A model generated the notes under the pieces. The model searched no databases, had not been told where the DNA came from, and worked only from the letters and a program-made list of their open reading frames with translations. Source: Corinectria fuckeliana (Eukaryota; Ascomycota; Sordariomycetes; Hypocreales; Nectriaceae). From it: a stretch of 64,000 nt of DNA. The position numbers and the translations under genes were made by a program. Location: the NCBI GenBank assembly GCA_019137255.1, contig WPDH01000453.1, positions 1-64,000 of the forward strand, given 5' to 3'. Numbering within the stretch: the first letter of the stretch is position 1; each line of letters starts with the position of its first letter. Shown here in pieces: positions 10,698-22,191 of the stretch.

Positions 10698-11953
10698 ATG
10701 CCTCCACAGATCCTTCTGTAGGTCCTTGCTCCCCCAGCAATTCCCATTTGAGCTGTGCTAACTTTCCCTAGAACTGGCTCCTCCGGCTACATTGGCGGGA
10801 CCCTCCTGGACACACTCACCAAGAAGAATCCCGAGTATGAACTCACGGTCTTGCTTAGAAAAGTCCCAGAAGGATTTACCGAACGCTACCCCAATGTGAA
10901 AACGGTGATTGGAGACTTCTACAGTCATGAAGTCATGGAAACTGCGGCGTCTAACGCTGAGATCGTTCTCCGTATGCATCTCACCAATGCAACCCAAGAA
11001 TATCAAACCTGCGGCTTACAAAAAGGGTTCAATGCAAGCAGACAGCGGCGGATCCGACATTGTCCCGTCAGTGAAGTCTTTGCTCAGCGGACTCGCAAGG
11101 CGGCCAACACATAACCCTTCCTTTTTCATCCAAATGGCAGGCGCAGCAGCTGTGTCCGACTACTACTATCCCGAGAATTTCGGCCAGCACAATCCTCGAA
11201 TTTGGTCTGACATCAATGATATTGAAGAAGTTCGAAACCTTCCGGATAGCCGGATGCATCGCTCCACGGACAAGATCGTCTTCTTCGCGGCAGAGACCTA
11301 CGGTTCGTATATCCGCACTGCAATTGTTGCCCCCGCCGATGTGTTTGGCCAGGGAAGAGGAGTCGGAAAGACCGAAGGTTTTGAGCTTCCATTATATACC
11401 CAGGAGGTTATTCACCAATGCCGCCCTTTCTATGTTGGGCTTGGCAACAACATTCGTCCATTCGTCCATGTAGACGACGTTGTTTCCTTCTACAGTCTCA
11501 TCATCGAGGAGGCTGTGAAGGGAGGTGGAAAGGCTCAATGGGGCAAGGATGTAGGTTTCAACCAAGAGCCCCCTGATCGAAAAGGAGGAATAGCTGACAG
11601 TATTATGCCCTTAACTTTAGGGTTACTATTTGCTTACCGCGGAAGAGGTGACATTCATTAATCTTGCAAAAGCCACCGGCAAATTCTTGAAAGCACGCAA
11701 TCTGGTGGAGTCCGAAGAACCAGTATCCGTTTTAGCTGAAAAAGCCGCGACAATGGTCGCTGGCACAACCCGAGCCGGAATTATTGCCGCACTCTACATG
11801 TTTGCCTCGTCATCGCGCCCTCGCTCTGACCGTGCTTCTGTGGTGTTTGGCTGGAAGCCTCGAGCGCCAGGGTTCTGGGACACATTGGAAGGTGACTTGG
11901 CTGCTAGCTTGAAAGGCAGCCAGAGAGACTACTGGAACAGACGAGGAGAGTAA
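10698..11953 (+). CDS. NAD(P)-dependent epimerase/dehydratase-like protein
   Basis: Four exons, join(10698..10717,10772..10971,11042..11550,11621..11953), encode 353 residues; all junctions keep frame, so the gene is intact although no single open frame covers it. The N-terminus is a Rossmann nucleotide motif, MPPQILLTGSSGYIGG. Further along come the extended-SDR segment AGAAAVSDYY, a conserved IRTAIVAPADVFGQG and FVHVDDVVSFY, as in fungal NAD-dependent epimerases/NmrA-like proteins. The substrate is unknown. It begins 1.1 kb after the ATP-grasp gene; a reductase working on a mycosporine side chain is conceivable, but nothing in the sequence proves membership of that cluster. Confidence 0.78.
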
Positions 11954-12569
11954 GACCAAGCTCAGGACTTGTCCGAGATAAAGAAGGGATGACTTGCTAC
12001 CCCAAGCACATCGCCGAACGAGGACTCGTTCGTCGTCAATATTATAAGCTGACGTCAAGTACCGCAGCTTAGTCACTCACCCTTCAATGCAATTAGAGAG
12101 CGACGATAGAACGGAAATTGAGCAGAAGGACGCTAAATAGACAGTAACAGAGATACACGCGTATAAGATTGAACCCTGGAGGCTTGCTGGTGCTCCTCAC
12201 TGCACCCAGTAGTCACTGGATAGTACAAATATGAAGCTGATGTGCAGATCGAACATCGCAACCTAGAACTAGCGTCGAAACAGCACTGTATCCTCTTAAG
12301 CTCTTCCTAGACCTTGTGTTCAGATACATCTCGTGTTCAAAGAAATTGGAGGCCTTCCCATATAAATTCTAGTCTACCAGGGGGAAACAACGCGAATGCC
12401 ACTGGAGTGCTTCATTTATCATCCGCGATATAGAACTTTGAAGATATTCCTGGGCAAGGAGGAAGTAGCTTTCGAACAACTCAGGCCCTACTGGGGGCAT
12501 CCGCCGGTATATTCCCGAGGTGATACTCGAGATTCGACGTTGCATAGCGAGCGAATGGGAACTGCCGTT
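11954..12569. other. intergenic, no gene recognised
   Basis: No coding feature or RNA recognised. It separates the epimerase gene from the decayed NACHT receptor. Confidence 0.45.
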
Positions 12570-14021
12570 TTATTTGTGAGTTGGATCTTTCTTTGTGTAG
12601 CGCGGCTGACCCTCGAAGACTGTCCACATCATTTGTCTCTTCCAATTATTTAATGGAAAGGGAGGCGATACGAGTCTTTGCAACTTTGCAATGACGCCGT
12701 GAAAATCGGGCTTGAAGCATGCTCTTGCAATGGTCTTGAAGTAGATCTCAGCAGTAAGATGAGCAAGGGACCCTGTTCTATCTAAGTCAGCGATAGTGAA
12801 AAGTCCACGGAAAATGTCTTTGAACTCGGCTTCCTCGGGGCTAGGCACGCGTACAAGTACATGCTACAGTTCCTCGATCGTCAACGCACGACAGCTAAAC
12901 ATGCTCCAGGATAGCTCGTCCAACGCCAGATCCTATCCATTACTTTTCATTATGTCGATCCCTCCCAGCGTATCCACGTACATATCATCATTCCTATTAG
13001 GGAGTTTACCCAGCTTTTCTCGAATCCCGCAAGGCCTCAGTTCTGTCGCAAGGCTTCGCATTCGAAGGCTGGCAAGGAGAAACCTAGAACGTGGATCTGT
13101 ATCAGTACGTGTCTTTCTCCATGTGTGGACGCTTACTTACATACCACCCCAGGCCTTGCCGATAGCTGACTTTACCTCTTCGAGTAGGGTAGGATCTATG
13201 CCGGACCACTGTTGCCAACGCCGTCTTGAATTGAATACGTGATTGATGAAGAGTTCAAGATCAATTGGATTGCTATTGATGTACGCCTTTCTAAATCCGT
13301 CTGATATATCATGAAGCTCATCTGGGGGCTGGGAGGTAACAAAGATGCTGAGATTATCCGAGTCTGGCTGGAGTTATTTTAGCAATCGAAACAACTGGTC
13401 GGTAGGATATTCATCTAAGCCATCTACCACAATGTAGATCGTGCGGGATGATCTGTTTAATAATGCTCCCTATGAGATACTCCACCGAATGGCATTCCTT
13501 GGAGTTCAGGTACAAGTAGCCGAGTCTTGGGCTGCCTGTTGCCGCCTCAAGGCCGTAGAACAGCCCTTGCAGATGAGTGATAATGATAGACCTTTTCGTA
13601 CGATGTTAATAAACAGCACGGCCGCACGATCAATGCCGTCAGTACATCAATATACGCAAGAACAGACCTCCCTGCACCAGCTACATTCAGTCACAGTTAG
13701 TGGGGGCGTGACAATCCCAGATGCTGGGGCAGACATACGCATCCAAGGTAGATGAGTTGTTTCTTCTTGGATACGCTCGTGGGTCGGATTGAAAGAAAGA
13801 GGCGAAAGCCATAGAAAAACATCCCTTTTCAAAGACGGGTTCGCATTCAAGTGTATCACATTTCCGTTGCGGACCCGAGCGTTGCCAGAGATGTTTTGTA
13901 CTCCGATAAATGTTGTGTCCGGTAGTATAATAGTGTTAGAAAAGGTGGACCTCAACTTGGTATTGGTGAGAGAGTTCCTGGTAGCTGAGCTAAGCCCGGC
14001 TTCATTTGCCGTGCCCTTCAT
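12570..14021 (-). pseudogene. decayed NACHT (NLR) receptor with N-terminal amyloid motif
   Basis: Minus-strand remains of a fungal NLR of the NWD2 kind. The N-terminus is still open from the ATG at 14021. Residues 36-56 match the HET-s-related amyloid motif (FIGVQNISGNARVRNGN), followed by WLSPLSFNPTHERI, the usual link to the NACHT domain. A frame break then leads into a Walker A remnant (GAGRSVL, with Arg in place of Lys, about 13659-13681), LGYLYLNSKECHSVEYLI, a Walker B-like VVDGLDEYP (about 13408-13437), ITSQP-type sensor sequence (IFVTSQPPDEL) and downstream winged-helix-like sequence (LTIEELRHVL, about 12870). Several stops and frame shifts interrupt it and no C-terminal repeats remain. 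In known systems such receptors seed the amyloid fold of the adjacent effector; this copy cannot do so as a full receptor. Confidence 0.72.
13854..13916 (-). other. HET-s-related amyloid motif in the NLR remnant
   Basis: This segment encodes TFIGVQNISGNARVRNGNV, about 21 residues. It shares the spacing of Ile-Gly, Ala-Arg-Val and Asn/Asp-Gly-Asn with the first repeat of the neighbouring HET-S-like protein (TIGFLEAKDRARVRDGN). Such a shared motif is the known basis of receptor-to-effector amyloid templating in fungi. Confidence 0.72.
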
Positions 14022-14803
14022 GCCTGCATCCGACGTGTGGTTATGTCAGGCACAATACAAAGTAATAGTGGAGTGAGAGACAGAACAGTCTAAGAATCAA
14101 CCACACCAGCAAACGTGGGAGTGTACATCAGCTCTCGGGCCTTTAGAACTGGCCCGGCTCCGGCCGAGTCTTGTACAGTACAACCCTGAATGTAGATTGT
14201 GACTTGAAGTGGATTTTGACCGGGGATATTAACATTTACCTATATTAAGCTATTATAGCTTGAGTGATAGGGTATCGATCTCGAGAAAAAGCACTAAGGC
14301 CACCCGCAAAATAGACTGCAGGGTAGCCAAGCATTGAGAGAATCATTCGCTGTCTGGCGTACGCTAAACAGGGAATATGTACCCCCCTAACAAACATACA
14401 GGGGGTCGACTGTAAACTTAGTTGCCAGGTTTAGCTGCCTGTGTGGGTGGCTGCCGTGCTTGCGGAAATAAGTACATTGGCGCTTCTACAACAAAATGCG
14501 GATTGAGGGCCAACCAGAGTGGGTGAGCTCGGCGGTAAATTATTTATAGTAAAATGCTATCACAGGGGCAACATGCAAGTGTCAGAACTGGGCAGAAGCC
14601 TGCTAAATATAGAATAGATGTTAGATGTATCTCGGTTTAAGAATATGATTGGCTACACTCCTGCTGCTAGCAACACTCGTAAGCGCCTGGAGCCTTGACT
14701 GGCTTCAGGCATAAGAGAGCTGCTCCCACTGACGTCTAGAGAAGCAATACTCTCCCACATTGCTGTCCATCGCCAAAGCCAAAGCCCCACCCCAATCTAC
14801 CCA
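14022..14803. promoter_or_regulatory. divergent intergenic region between NLR remnant and HET-S-like gene
   Basis: About 0.8 kb between the two divergent starts. No gene recognised. It presumably holds the promoter of the HET-S-like gene. Confidence 0.4.
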
Positions 14804-15694
14804 ATGGCCGAACTCTTTGGCGTTGTAGCTGGTGTGGTCGGCATCGCTGCCGCCTTTAGCACTTGTGTGGAATGCTTCGACTACATCCAAATCGGCCGGC
14901 ACTTTGGGACAAACTTCCAGGTTGAGCTATTGGCTCTTCGAATGCTGCAACTACGCCTCAGCCGCTGGGGGGCAGCTGTTAACGTCTACGACGATCCCAA
15001 GCTGGGCCAACCAGAGACCTCCGCCGACAACCACAATCTTGCCCAAGACGTACTGGGCCAGATATTCGCCCTCTTCGAAAAAGCGACGGTGATATCTAAC
15101 AACTACCGTCGGGGGAAAACAGACGAAGAATTATCAATTGTTACCAATGCCGACATGGGAGCGCATATCGTGGCTTTGGTCAACAAGACCAGGTCTCTCG
15201 CCGCTCGACGACAGAAGAGGGCTAGTCTGAGGAAATTGGCGAAATGGGCTTTATACGACAAGGAACAGTACTCGCATATCGTTGATTCAATCACCAAACT
15301 GCTTGATAATCTCGAGCAGGCATTCCCAGCACCACCAGCCCAACTTGCCCTAGTCAAGGACGACGTTAGAGAGATCACCAACAGCATTGCGAGCAACGAA
15401 CACAAAGATTCCACCATGGCTCTTCTCAGCAAGGCAGTCATAGGGATTGATGACGCATTTGGGAAAGAGCTTGCGAACTCAGCAAAGGAAGGGATTACAA
15501 TCGGCTTCCTCGAGGCTAAAGACAGAGCAAGAGTTAGGGATGGAAACTTATACAGGCCCGATTGGAAAGGTGTACTAGCATCACCCCGAAGCGGAAGCGT
15601 CACTATCGGATCTCTTCATGCCAGTGACAGTTCAAGGGTTATGAATGGAGATTCGTATATTAGTAACGAAAAAGACACGTTCTGGGATGACTGA
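14804..15694 (+). CDS. HET-S-like HeLo-domain protein with two amyloid repeats
   Basis: A single exon of 296 residues, close to the 289 of Podospora HET-s. Residues 1-225 form an all-helical HeLo domain. It opens with a hydrophobic stretch (ELFGVVAGVVGIAAAF) like the one that HET-S inserts into membranes, and contains RHFGTNFQ and RLSRWGAAV, as in the family. The C-terminus carries two imperfect repeats, residues 231-250 (ITIGFLEAKDRARVRDGNLY) and 266-285 (VTIGSLHASDSSRVMNGDSY), and ends with TFWDD, like the FWDN of HET-s. Known members of this family kill or arrest the cell by membrane damage once the C-terminal repeats adopt the amyloid (beta-solenoid) fold, often templated by an NLR. Whether this allele is active (S-type) or inert (s-type) cannot be told from sequence alone. 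Confidence 0.88.
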   Translation: MAELFGVVAGVVGIAAAFSTCVECFDYIQIGRHFGTNFQVELLALRMLQLRLSRWGAAVNVYDDPKLGQPETSADNHNLAQDVLGQIFALFEKATVISNNYRRGKTDEELSIVTNADMGAHIVALVNKTRSLAARRQKRASLRKLAKWALYDKEQYSHIVDSITKLLDNLEQAFPAPPAQLALVKDDVREITNSIASNEHKDSTMALLSKAVIGIDDAFGKELANSAKEGITIGFLEAKDRARVRDGNLYRPDWKGVLASPRSGSVTIGSLHASDSSRVMNGDSYISNEKDTFWDD

Positions 15695-17072
15695 AACGTG
15701 GCCTTCGCTTGGGGTGGAAAGACCATTTGCAGAGCTCTTTTCGTTTTGCCTTGTTATTGACTCAGATTCTATAAAAGGGAGCAGTTTGACTCCTCTAGAT
15801 AGTTGAGAATTTGGAATGATTATTTGCGAGTGATTTTGATCTGAACTTGTATCGTGCAGTTAGATGGCGTGGTCTCGATTGCAAGAATAGATAGCACCTA
15901 TCGCGGCCAGACCGATAAGCAGCGCATAATGGGATTCGAAGACTCAAAAAGTGGCCGTGGACAAAACAAAAAGTAGGACTGAATCCTTGTTTCTGACAAG
16001 GGTGATGGAGCAGTTGGCCTGTTTTGCTTATGGAAGTTCCGTCGCTGGTCTAGCTGGGGTGACGTTGTAGGTCTGCTACCACGGCAAAACGACGAGATAG
16101 ACTGTGAATTGGCTGTCGGGGACGTCCATTTCCGTAGAAGGATCTCTGACAGTACTAGACATCAGCGGAAACGCCCGGCCGAGTAATTGAACACCCCGAT
16201 TCACACCACACCCTCGGAGTTCTAGTCGCCTTGCCGCCTTGTCTCCATGGATCAAACTATGCAAGACCTCAGGCACAGGAACTTTTGTTTGCCTACAGCT
16301 ACGCATTCCTCTGGGTCAAAAGACGCTCGATTGGCTGTCTCAATCAAGGTCTCTAGCAATCAGGTTTCAATTAGCTCAGCCCCATGCAGTGTTGCGCCAC
16401 ACAATCTGCAACCTGCCCCTTTTGGCTACTTCGCCAACCATGGTATTATCTCTATGGATTTATAAGATCTCGTTTTCACTTGGGGGCTGCCATCTGGCTT
16501 CCTTGGCGATAACAGCATATCTCCTAGGGGCTTTGAAGATATAATCTATATAGAATGGTCCTTAGTTATCCTCCAACCAAGGCACACATCGTTCATTTGT
16601 GGGAATGTGTGATATCAGTGGCCCGAGATGTTCGCGTTGCTTTTTTTGGTTGAGAGAAGCTGCGAGCTTTAGTAACGTATTCCCTGCTGATAAGAATCAT
16701 CGCAAGGCTGGCTACTAAAGTAAGTCTGGCCGAATCAAGCTTACTGCTTAATAGTTGCCCCGTGACCTAGATATATTACACCTAGTCTATGTAGAGAGAC
16801 AGCATAAGTCTATATTTAGACCCTTCTTACTAGCCTTCTAAGGTAGAATATCAAGTACAGGAACTGTCTAGAAATGTTCATGAGATCATACTTATATCAA
16901 GCATCCTATATTCTGCGTTTCAAATCTTCTGATCACAAAGTCGAAACACAGCCTGGCTATCTTTATACAATTGTCACTCGTTTTTCCACAGTAGCCGTAC
17001 TCCTATGCCAGAAACAGTCCCCAAACTAGGATCCTTCACAGTTATGTCCCTTATTCCTGCCACAAGTTCCAT
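15695..17072. other. intergenic with possible relics
   Basis: About 1.4 kb without an intact gene. Around 16200-16310 the minus strand contains KVPVPEVLH, which resembles the start of aminoglycoside-phosphotransferase-like kinases, but the surrounding frames are broken and the match is too short to call. Confidence 0.35.
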
Positions 17073-17860
17073 CTATACTGATCCCCTCCCGTCCATCTTT
17101 GCAAATGCCGTACTTACTCTAGCACCCATCAGTGTAATTTCTAAGAAACTTACTGTAGGAAACGAGAGGCCCAAGCACTTTATCTTCATCCGGATTGCGT
17201 GGGTCCCACAGTATTGGATGCTCTTGTGAGATACCTCGCCACTGCGCCGCTTCCAAAGCTGATGGTGGGTCTCCAAAAGGACTTGTTCCACCCGCCGTAC
17301 TCCCAACAGTTCGTTCGTGTGCCGTTAGCCAGAAGGATGTACCCTGTGTCTCTGAAATTGGCGCAAGGGTCTCTACGGGGAACCTCAATGGTTATGTTAG
17401 GAGTAAAGGTGTCACGATCTGCAGGCCCATATCCCGGATATAAAGAGATATCTCCACCCAGAGGACACGGTACGATATATTGGTCCATAGATTGTTGCAG
17501 TTCTACTCGTAATGTTTAGAAAACGGAGGTCAACAAGTGAAATCGAGTACTTCATGCTGATAGTAGCGCTATCTTCTCCTGAGTGAATCGGACCATACCC
17601 CGCTGCAGTCTTTTGTTGTATTGAGGAGATATGTTGTCTGGAACTACAGGGACTGATGTCTCTGAGGCAGCCTTGTTATTTGCGACAGTATAGTTGCTAA
17701 GGGGGTTTGTGAAATAAATTGCCTGATTGGCCTTGTCGTCAACGTTATTGCAGTTTCCATTGATGGACGGGTTCCACGAGAATAATTGGGCATAGCTGAT
17801 GTGCGGGGATTCTGAAGGTATCTCCTTCTTTGACAACATGAATACAACAATGATTACGGA
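17073..17860 (-). pseudogene. relic of an unrecognised membrane or surface protein
   Basis: Two minus-strand open stretches (about 17839-17552 and 17488-17186) are in the same register and separated by stops. They encode N-glycosylation-rich, Cys-poor sequence (for example FTNPLSNYTVANN and TFTPNITIEV) of the kind seen in the outer domains of fungal membrane proteins. An overlapping frame (17388-17119) also looks coding (HPILWDPRNPDEDKVLG), so the frame breaks more than once. I do not recognise the family. Confidence 0.3.
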
Positions 17861-18361
17861 TGCAAAGACTACCCTAGGCGGGAACCTTTATAAGAGAGTA
17901 GTCAAGTCTATTGGCCATGCCCGTGACTGGGCTATGAGTAGCGAGCTTTCTGGGATAATGATACACTCAGATACGTCTCCCTGTTCTTGATGTCGTAAGA
18001 GAAATCACAATTGGATTGGCCAGTAGGGCTAGCCGTAATTAGTGCTGTCCTGCAAGGATTTCCGAGAGCCAACAAAACTTATGACGAAACAAGCAGCTCG
18101 GAGATTGTCTTTGTAGCAGGCGGCCCAGTATAAGTGCAGCTCTCACCCTTGGACCAGAACATGAATCTTGACTGATCATGCGAGTTCGCTACAGGTGATC
18201 CGGCCTCAATGTAACCGAGATCGAGGTAACACTGATGACAAATGGGCTCTCATCACAGTGTTTCAATAAACTGCCATAGCAACAAGTGGTACAAAAAGAA
18301 AGTTGTAGAGAGCTACTAAGCTTCCTATTACAACTATTTTAGATTGATCTGCCTATCCAAG

Positions 18362-19322
18362 TCACCTATTTGTCTTCCCGATGCCAAGTTTCCCAAATAT
18401 CTTAGACAGGGAAGTCTTCTCCTGCTGCGCACCCAGCTCGCGGATATGCCATAGAAGCAGGAACACGAGCGTAATAGAAATGGCCTTGATTCGCGAGTCT
18501 TGGGCATCAGGAAGCAACAGAATCCCTTCACCATGGTCGACTGGATGATGAGTGTTGGCCCCGGCATAATGATAGATGGCGTGCATCCGGAGTACGGTCC
18601 TCTCGCCCTTCTCGTCCCGACTGCTCTCTGTTAGGTAGTAGCAGAGGGAGCTGGGATCCTCGGACCGGACCTGCCACTGGGTCCCTGGATGAGCCGCCGA
18701 TTCCATCGTCAAGGCCGGGTATTGTCGAAAGCGCGTGCCGAGTGGCCTGCCGCTTCCATCATCCGCTTCACTCCAGGGATTCTGTGAGGCGCGGACGTGA
18801 AAGATGCCCAGACCAGGCACGGTCAGAGCCGAGTCTTTTTGTTGCTCGGTAGGCAGAGTGCTAGAACTTCAATAAGTACGTCATCCCAGGAGACTATTTA
18901 ATCGACTTCTCTCACATAGTAGCAGTCACGCCCTCGTTTGCAGTCATGCTCCTCTCTTCGATGGTGACGCGACTCTTGTCCGCACTCACATCGATGAAGA
19001 AGCGAACGTCCGCATCGGTCCCGTCGCCCTTGGGCCGGGACATGAACATCATCTTGACCTTGTACATGCTGGACCCTAAGGGGACGTCCTTTACCGCGTG
19101 CCTGTAGACATCGGTGATGTCGTATACTGGCAGATGCGTCACTTTGCTGTCGTGCTTCGGTAAGAACAGTACCCGGGACAGATGTGCCGGCGGGGGAGGG
19201 AAGGTTCGGCCCATCAGCCTGTCGACCACCGGGACTGGGAGCGGACTGTGTGGGAGACTGTTGCCGAGGCTGTCGAAAGGCACTGTGGCCTTGCGACAAT
19301 GGGGGTCTGATGGTCGACACAT
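18362..19322 (-). CDS. unrecognised protein with C-terminal membrane segment
   Basis: Two exons, complement(join(18362..18866,18916..19322)), would encode 303 residues from the first ATG (MCRPSDPHC). A longer reading upstream has no ATG but looks like a signal peptide (FFLVWLGLSGLP) that an intron might join. The middle is polar with many Asp and Lys residues (MFMSRPKGDGTDADVRFFID). A single hydrophobic helix near the end (ISITLVFLLLWHI) precedes a basic tail, suggesting a tail-anchored or type I membrane protein. No domain recognised; the exact start is uncertain. Confidence 0.5.
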
Positions 19323-20696
19323 TGGAAGGTAAGCGATGAAATATACTTGTGCTTCAAGCGAGGCTGTAGGTAATCCCGAAAGGCCAAGCCAAACAAGGAA
19401 GAATTTACTGTCTAATGGCTGAGCCAAGGGGACTGTGTTTCTATTTGTATTTGCAAGACACTATAGTTCTAGCGTGTTACCCGTCATTAGAAAGAAAGCT
19501 GAATCCCGTAACTAGATGTTGTCTTGCTTTCTGTTGCATCTGCAAGAGTTGCCAAGAGGGTGTTCAGGGTAAGCACGAGCGGTTGGTTATATGTGGGAGG
19601 TCATTAATTCGTGCATCCTGACCAACTGCAGACGAGCAGTCCGGAGCTTTACCGCCCAAAGGCGTCGCTTGAACGAATAACCATCTCCGGCCCTCACCAA
19701 CCTTTTAGACATCTACAGTCGGTGCATTGACGCTGATTGTGGCTGGGCAGGATCGCTTCCCGTCATGCCGAACCCGATACCGCTCCACTTGAATCCTTGA
19801 AGGTGCTACTATGTACATACACAGATACATGTAGATTAGTAGCTCTCTGACGCCTTCGCCCCCCGTTGATCAATGCCCCGCTGAACGTGGCCGATCAATG
19901 CTGACTGCATAAACAGCCTCAAAAGGTACCACCCCCGCACCCACGAGCAGCAAGGAACCTCGAAAAAAGCGAAACCCATTAGTCAAGGAAACTCCTCATA
20001 CCTTAGCGAGGGAAGGGACTTTTGTGAAGACAGCCAGCAGTCTGGAAAACTCTGGAAAGGATGTGGCAATGAAACATGCACCCCTGCTGAGCCGCCCATT
20101 TATGTGTACTGTATATCATATGTCATGGTTGTTGTGCGACATGGTTGGTCCAGCCAAGAGGAATCCTGTTGCCTAGGCCCGTTGCCCGGCCTGCGTTCCG
20201 GTCCCATGCAACGTCAGATCAACCCACTTCACTGCTCTCAAGTCAGCAAGCATCCTTGAGGCTTCGACTCTGTACTTGTCACTTTTCACATTTGACTGAC
20301 TTCCTTTTCCGCCCGACTTTCCGGGGCTAGACTATGAAAGGATTGCAGCCAGTCGATCGTCGTTGTCCTCGTGGCCCTTCATCCGTATCGTCATTTGCCT
20401 GAGACATTGCCAAAAGGTGGTCTAAAAATGCAACATAACTTTTCTCCACACGAGATAAAGTTCAAGATCATTCATGGGGATGATCTAAATAACCCACCCG
20501 CATTCGCATTGGCTTGGCTTGGCTTGCGGTGTGGCCAATTTGCAGTTGATGGATGGGATATTGTTATCTATTGTCTGAAGGTCTTCACGGATGGACGAAA
20601 GGAGAATGTGGGACAGACAACCCTAAAAGTTGGATCGTGCCCTTGCTACATACCGTGAACTCGCCGTGGGAATTCATCTACGTAGCAATGATCTAC
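19323..20696. other. intergenic, no gene recognised
   Basis: About 1.4 kb in which the open frames are short and lack recognisable domains. No RNA gene or mobile element seen. Confidence 0.4.
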
Positions 20697-21367
20697 TTAC
20701 AGGCTCCATTTCACCGTAAACTCGCTGAACTCGACCTTCAGCGCGTCCTTTGCAGTCTTGTCCGGCCTCGCAGCTAGGGGGATGACGTCCAAGACCCAAT
20801 CGCCCTCATCCTCGTCGGCAAAAATCCAGCAAATCTCCCTCAGCGGCACCCTCTCCTTGACGTTCCCGTCCTGGTCCAGCACGAGGCGGTGCACCCAGAC
20901 GTTGGTGCCCCCCACGCCGCCGTCCCGGAAGACCTCGATGGTCGCGTTCTTTATCTCGGTCGGCAGCGGGTAGAGGCTCATGTCGGCGTATCGGTCGCAG
21001 GTGACAGTGCTCAGGTGGGGCCGGCCATCGAAGAGCTCGATGCCCGTCTTGATCCACTTGCTGTGCGGCGCCGCGGCGTCCGAGGCCCGGCGCGGCACGA
21101 GCAGCACGCCGGACTGGTCGTACAGGCTCTCCCAGTTGGCTGAGAAGGTGGCGCGGACGGAGAGGAAGGACTTGAGGGGACCGGAACTGGCGTGGACGTT
21201 TGGGACTGGGGATGCGGATGTGAGTATGATAGACAGGCGAATGGGGATTGGGACATTTCCATCTTACTGCTCCACGCGTTGTGGCCGGGTTTTCGCCAGA
21301 TGTCGGTGTCGGGGCCCGCTTCGACGGTGAAGGGGGCCGAGTTGTTGTTGTTTTTGTCAGTGGCCAT
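20697..21367 (-). CDS. DUF1349 family protein
   Basis: Two exons, complement(join(20697..21205,21268..21367)), give 202 residues. The acceptor at 21206 was chosen because it restores the frame into NVHASSGPLKSFLSVRATF. DUF1349 proteins are small beta-sandwich proteins with a concanavalin-like fold. The family signature is visible: TDIWRKPGHNAW near the start, YDQSGVLLV, WIKTGIELFDGRPHLSTV and REICWIFADEDEG. Their biochemical role is not established. No signal peptide is seen, so it is probably cytosolic. Confidence 0.8.
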
Positions 21368-22191
21368 GTTCGGTATAAGACGACGAGTTTGTGCGAGAGT
21401 GCTATGTTATGTTGTGTCTTGTTGCGCTGTGAGTAGGTGTGTGTGTATGTATGTGTGAGAGAGCGAGTGACAGTGAGTAATTAAATCAACAATTAGCTGC
21501 TTGTTTGTCGGGCACTCTTGGCGGCGTTGGTTACCTAAGCGGAAGCAGACACCTAACACCGTGTAATTACTGTACACTGAGGTCAGCGTGCGTGTGGGGT
21601 GACATGATCAATACCTAAATAATCCCCGACTGGAACTTGTCCGAATCAGTCATCATACCCTCATGTATCTACATACCCGCCCCTCTGTCTCTTCTTAGCT
21701 CACGACCCCACCATCGGTTGGTGTTGGAGCTACGGCACTTTACCTTAATTAAAAAAATACAATTAAGGCAAGGCGGCCCGAGCCGCTAATTACACCCCTA
21801 CCGAGTACTCCTTGTCCTGGTATAAGTGGACCTGTGCGGGCGTAAGAGCCGGGCTTTTAAACGACGAAACTACATCCAACCTGGGCAACTCGATAGAGAG
21901 ACCCTAGGCTTCTGGATACTTTGCAGTTCCATCTCCGTCCGCAAATCACATGTGTGAGCGCAGAGAAGGTATGAATGAGACCCATGAAAAGAGGAAGCCG
22001 TATATTCTATTCTAGTCTATCTTGTAGGTTGTGTTGTACCGCAAGCACCGTGTGTAAGGTGGTCTTGGAATCAAGAGAGTGAAGAGACCACATTGCGATA
22101 GACGAGGACAAGCAAGGACAGAAGAAGGTAGGAAAGGATTAGGAAAAGAGGAAGCCAATCAAGACGACTCTAGCTGTCACGGTGAAAACCG
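21368..22191. other. intergenic, no gene recognised
   Basis: Promoter side of the DUF1349 gene and 3' side of the aminotransferase gene. It contains a GT-rich microsatellite-like run near 21436-21460 but nothing else that I can support. Confidence 0.4.

Noticed and set aside
16076..16306. Possible aminoglycoside-phosphotransferase relic (KVPVPEVLH)
   Set aside because: Only one short motif matches and the neighbouring frames are broken; too weak to call.
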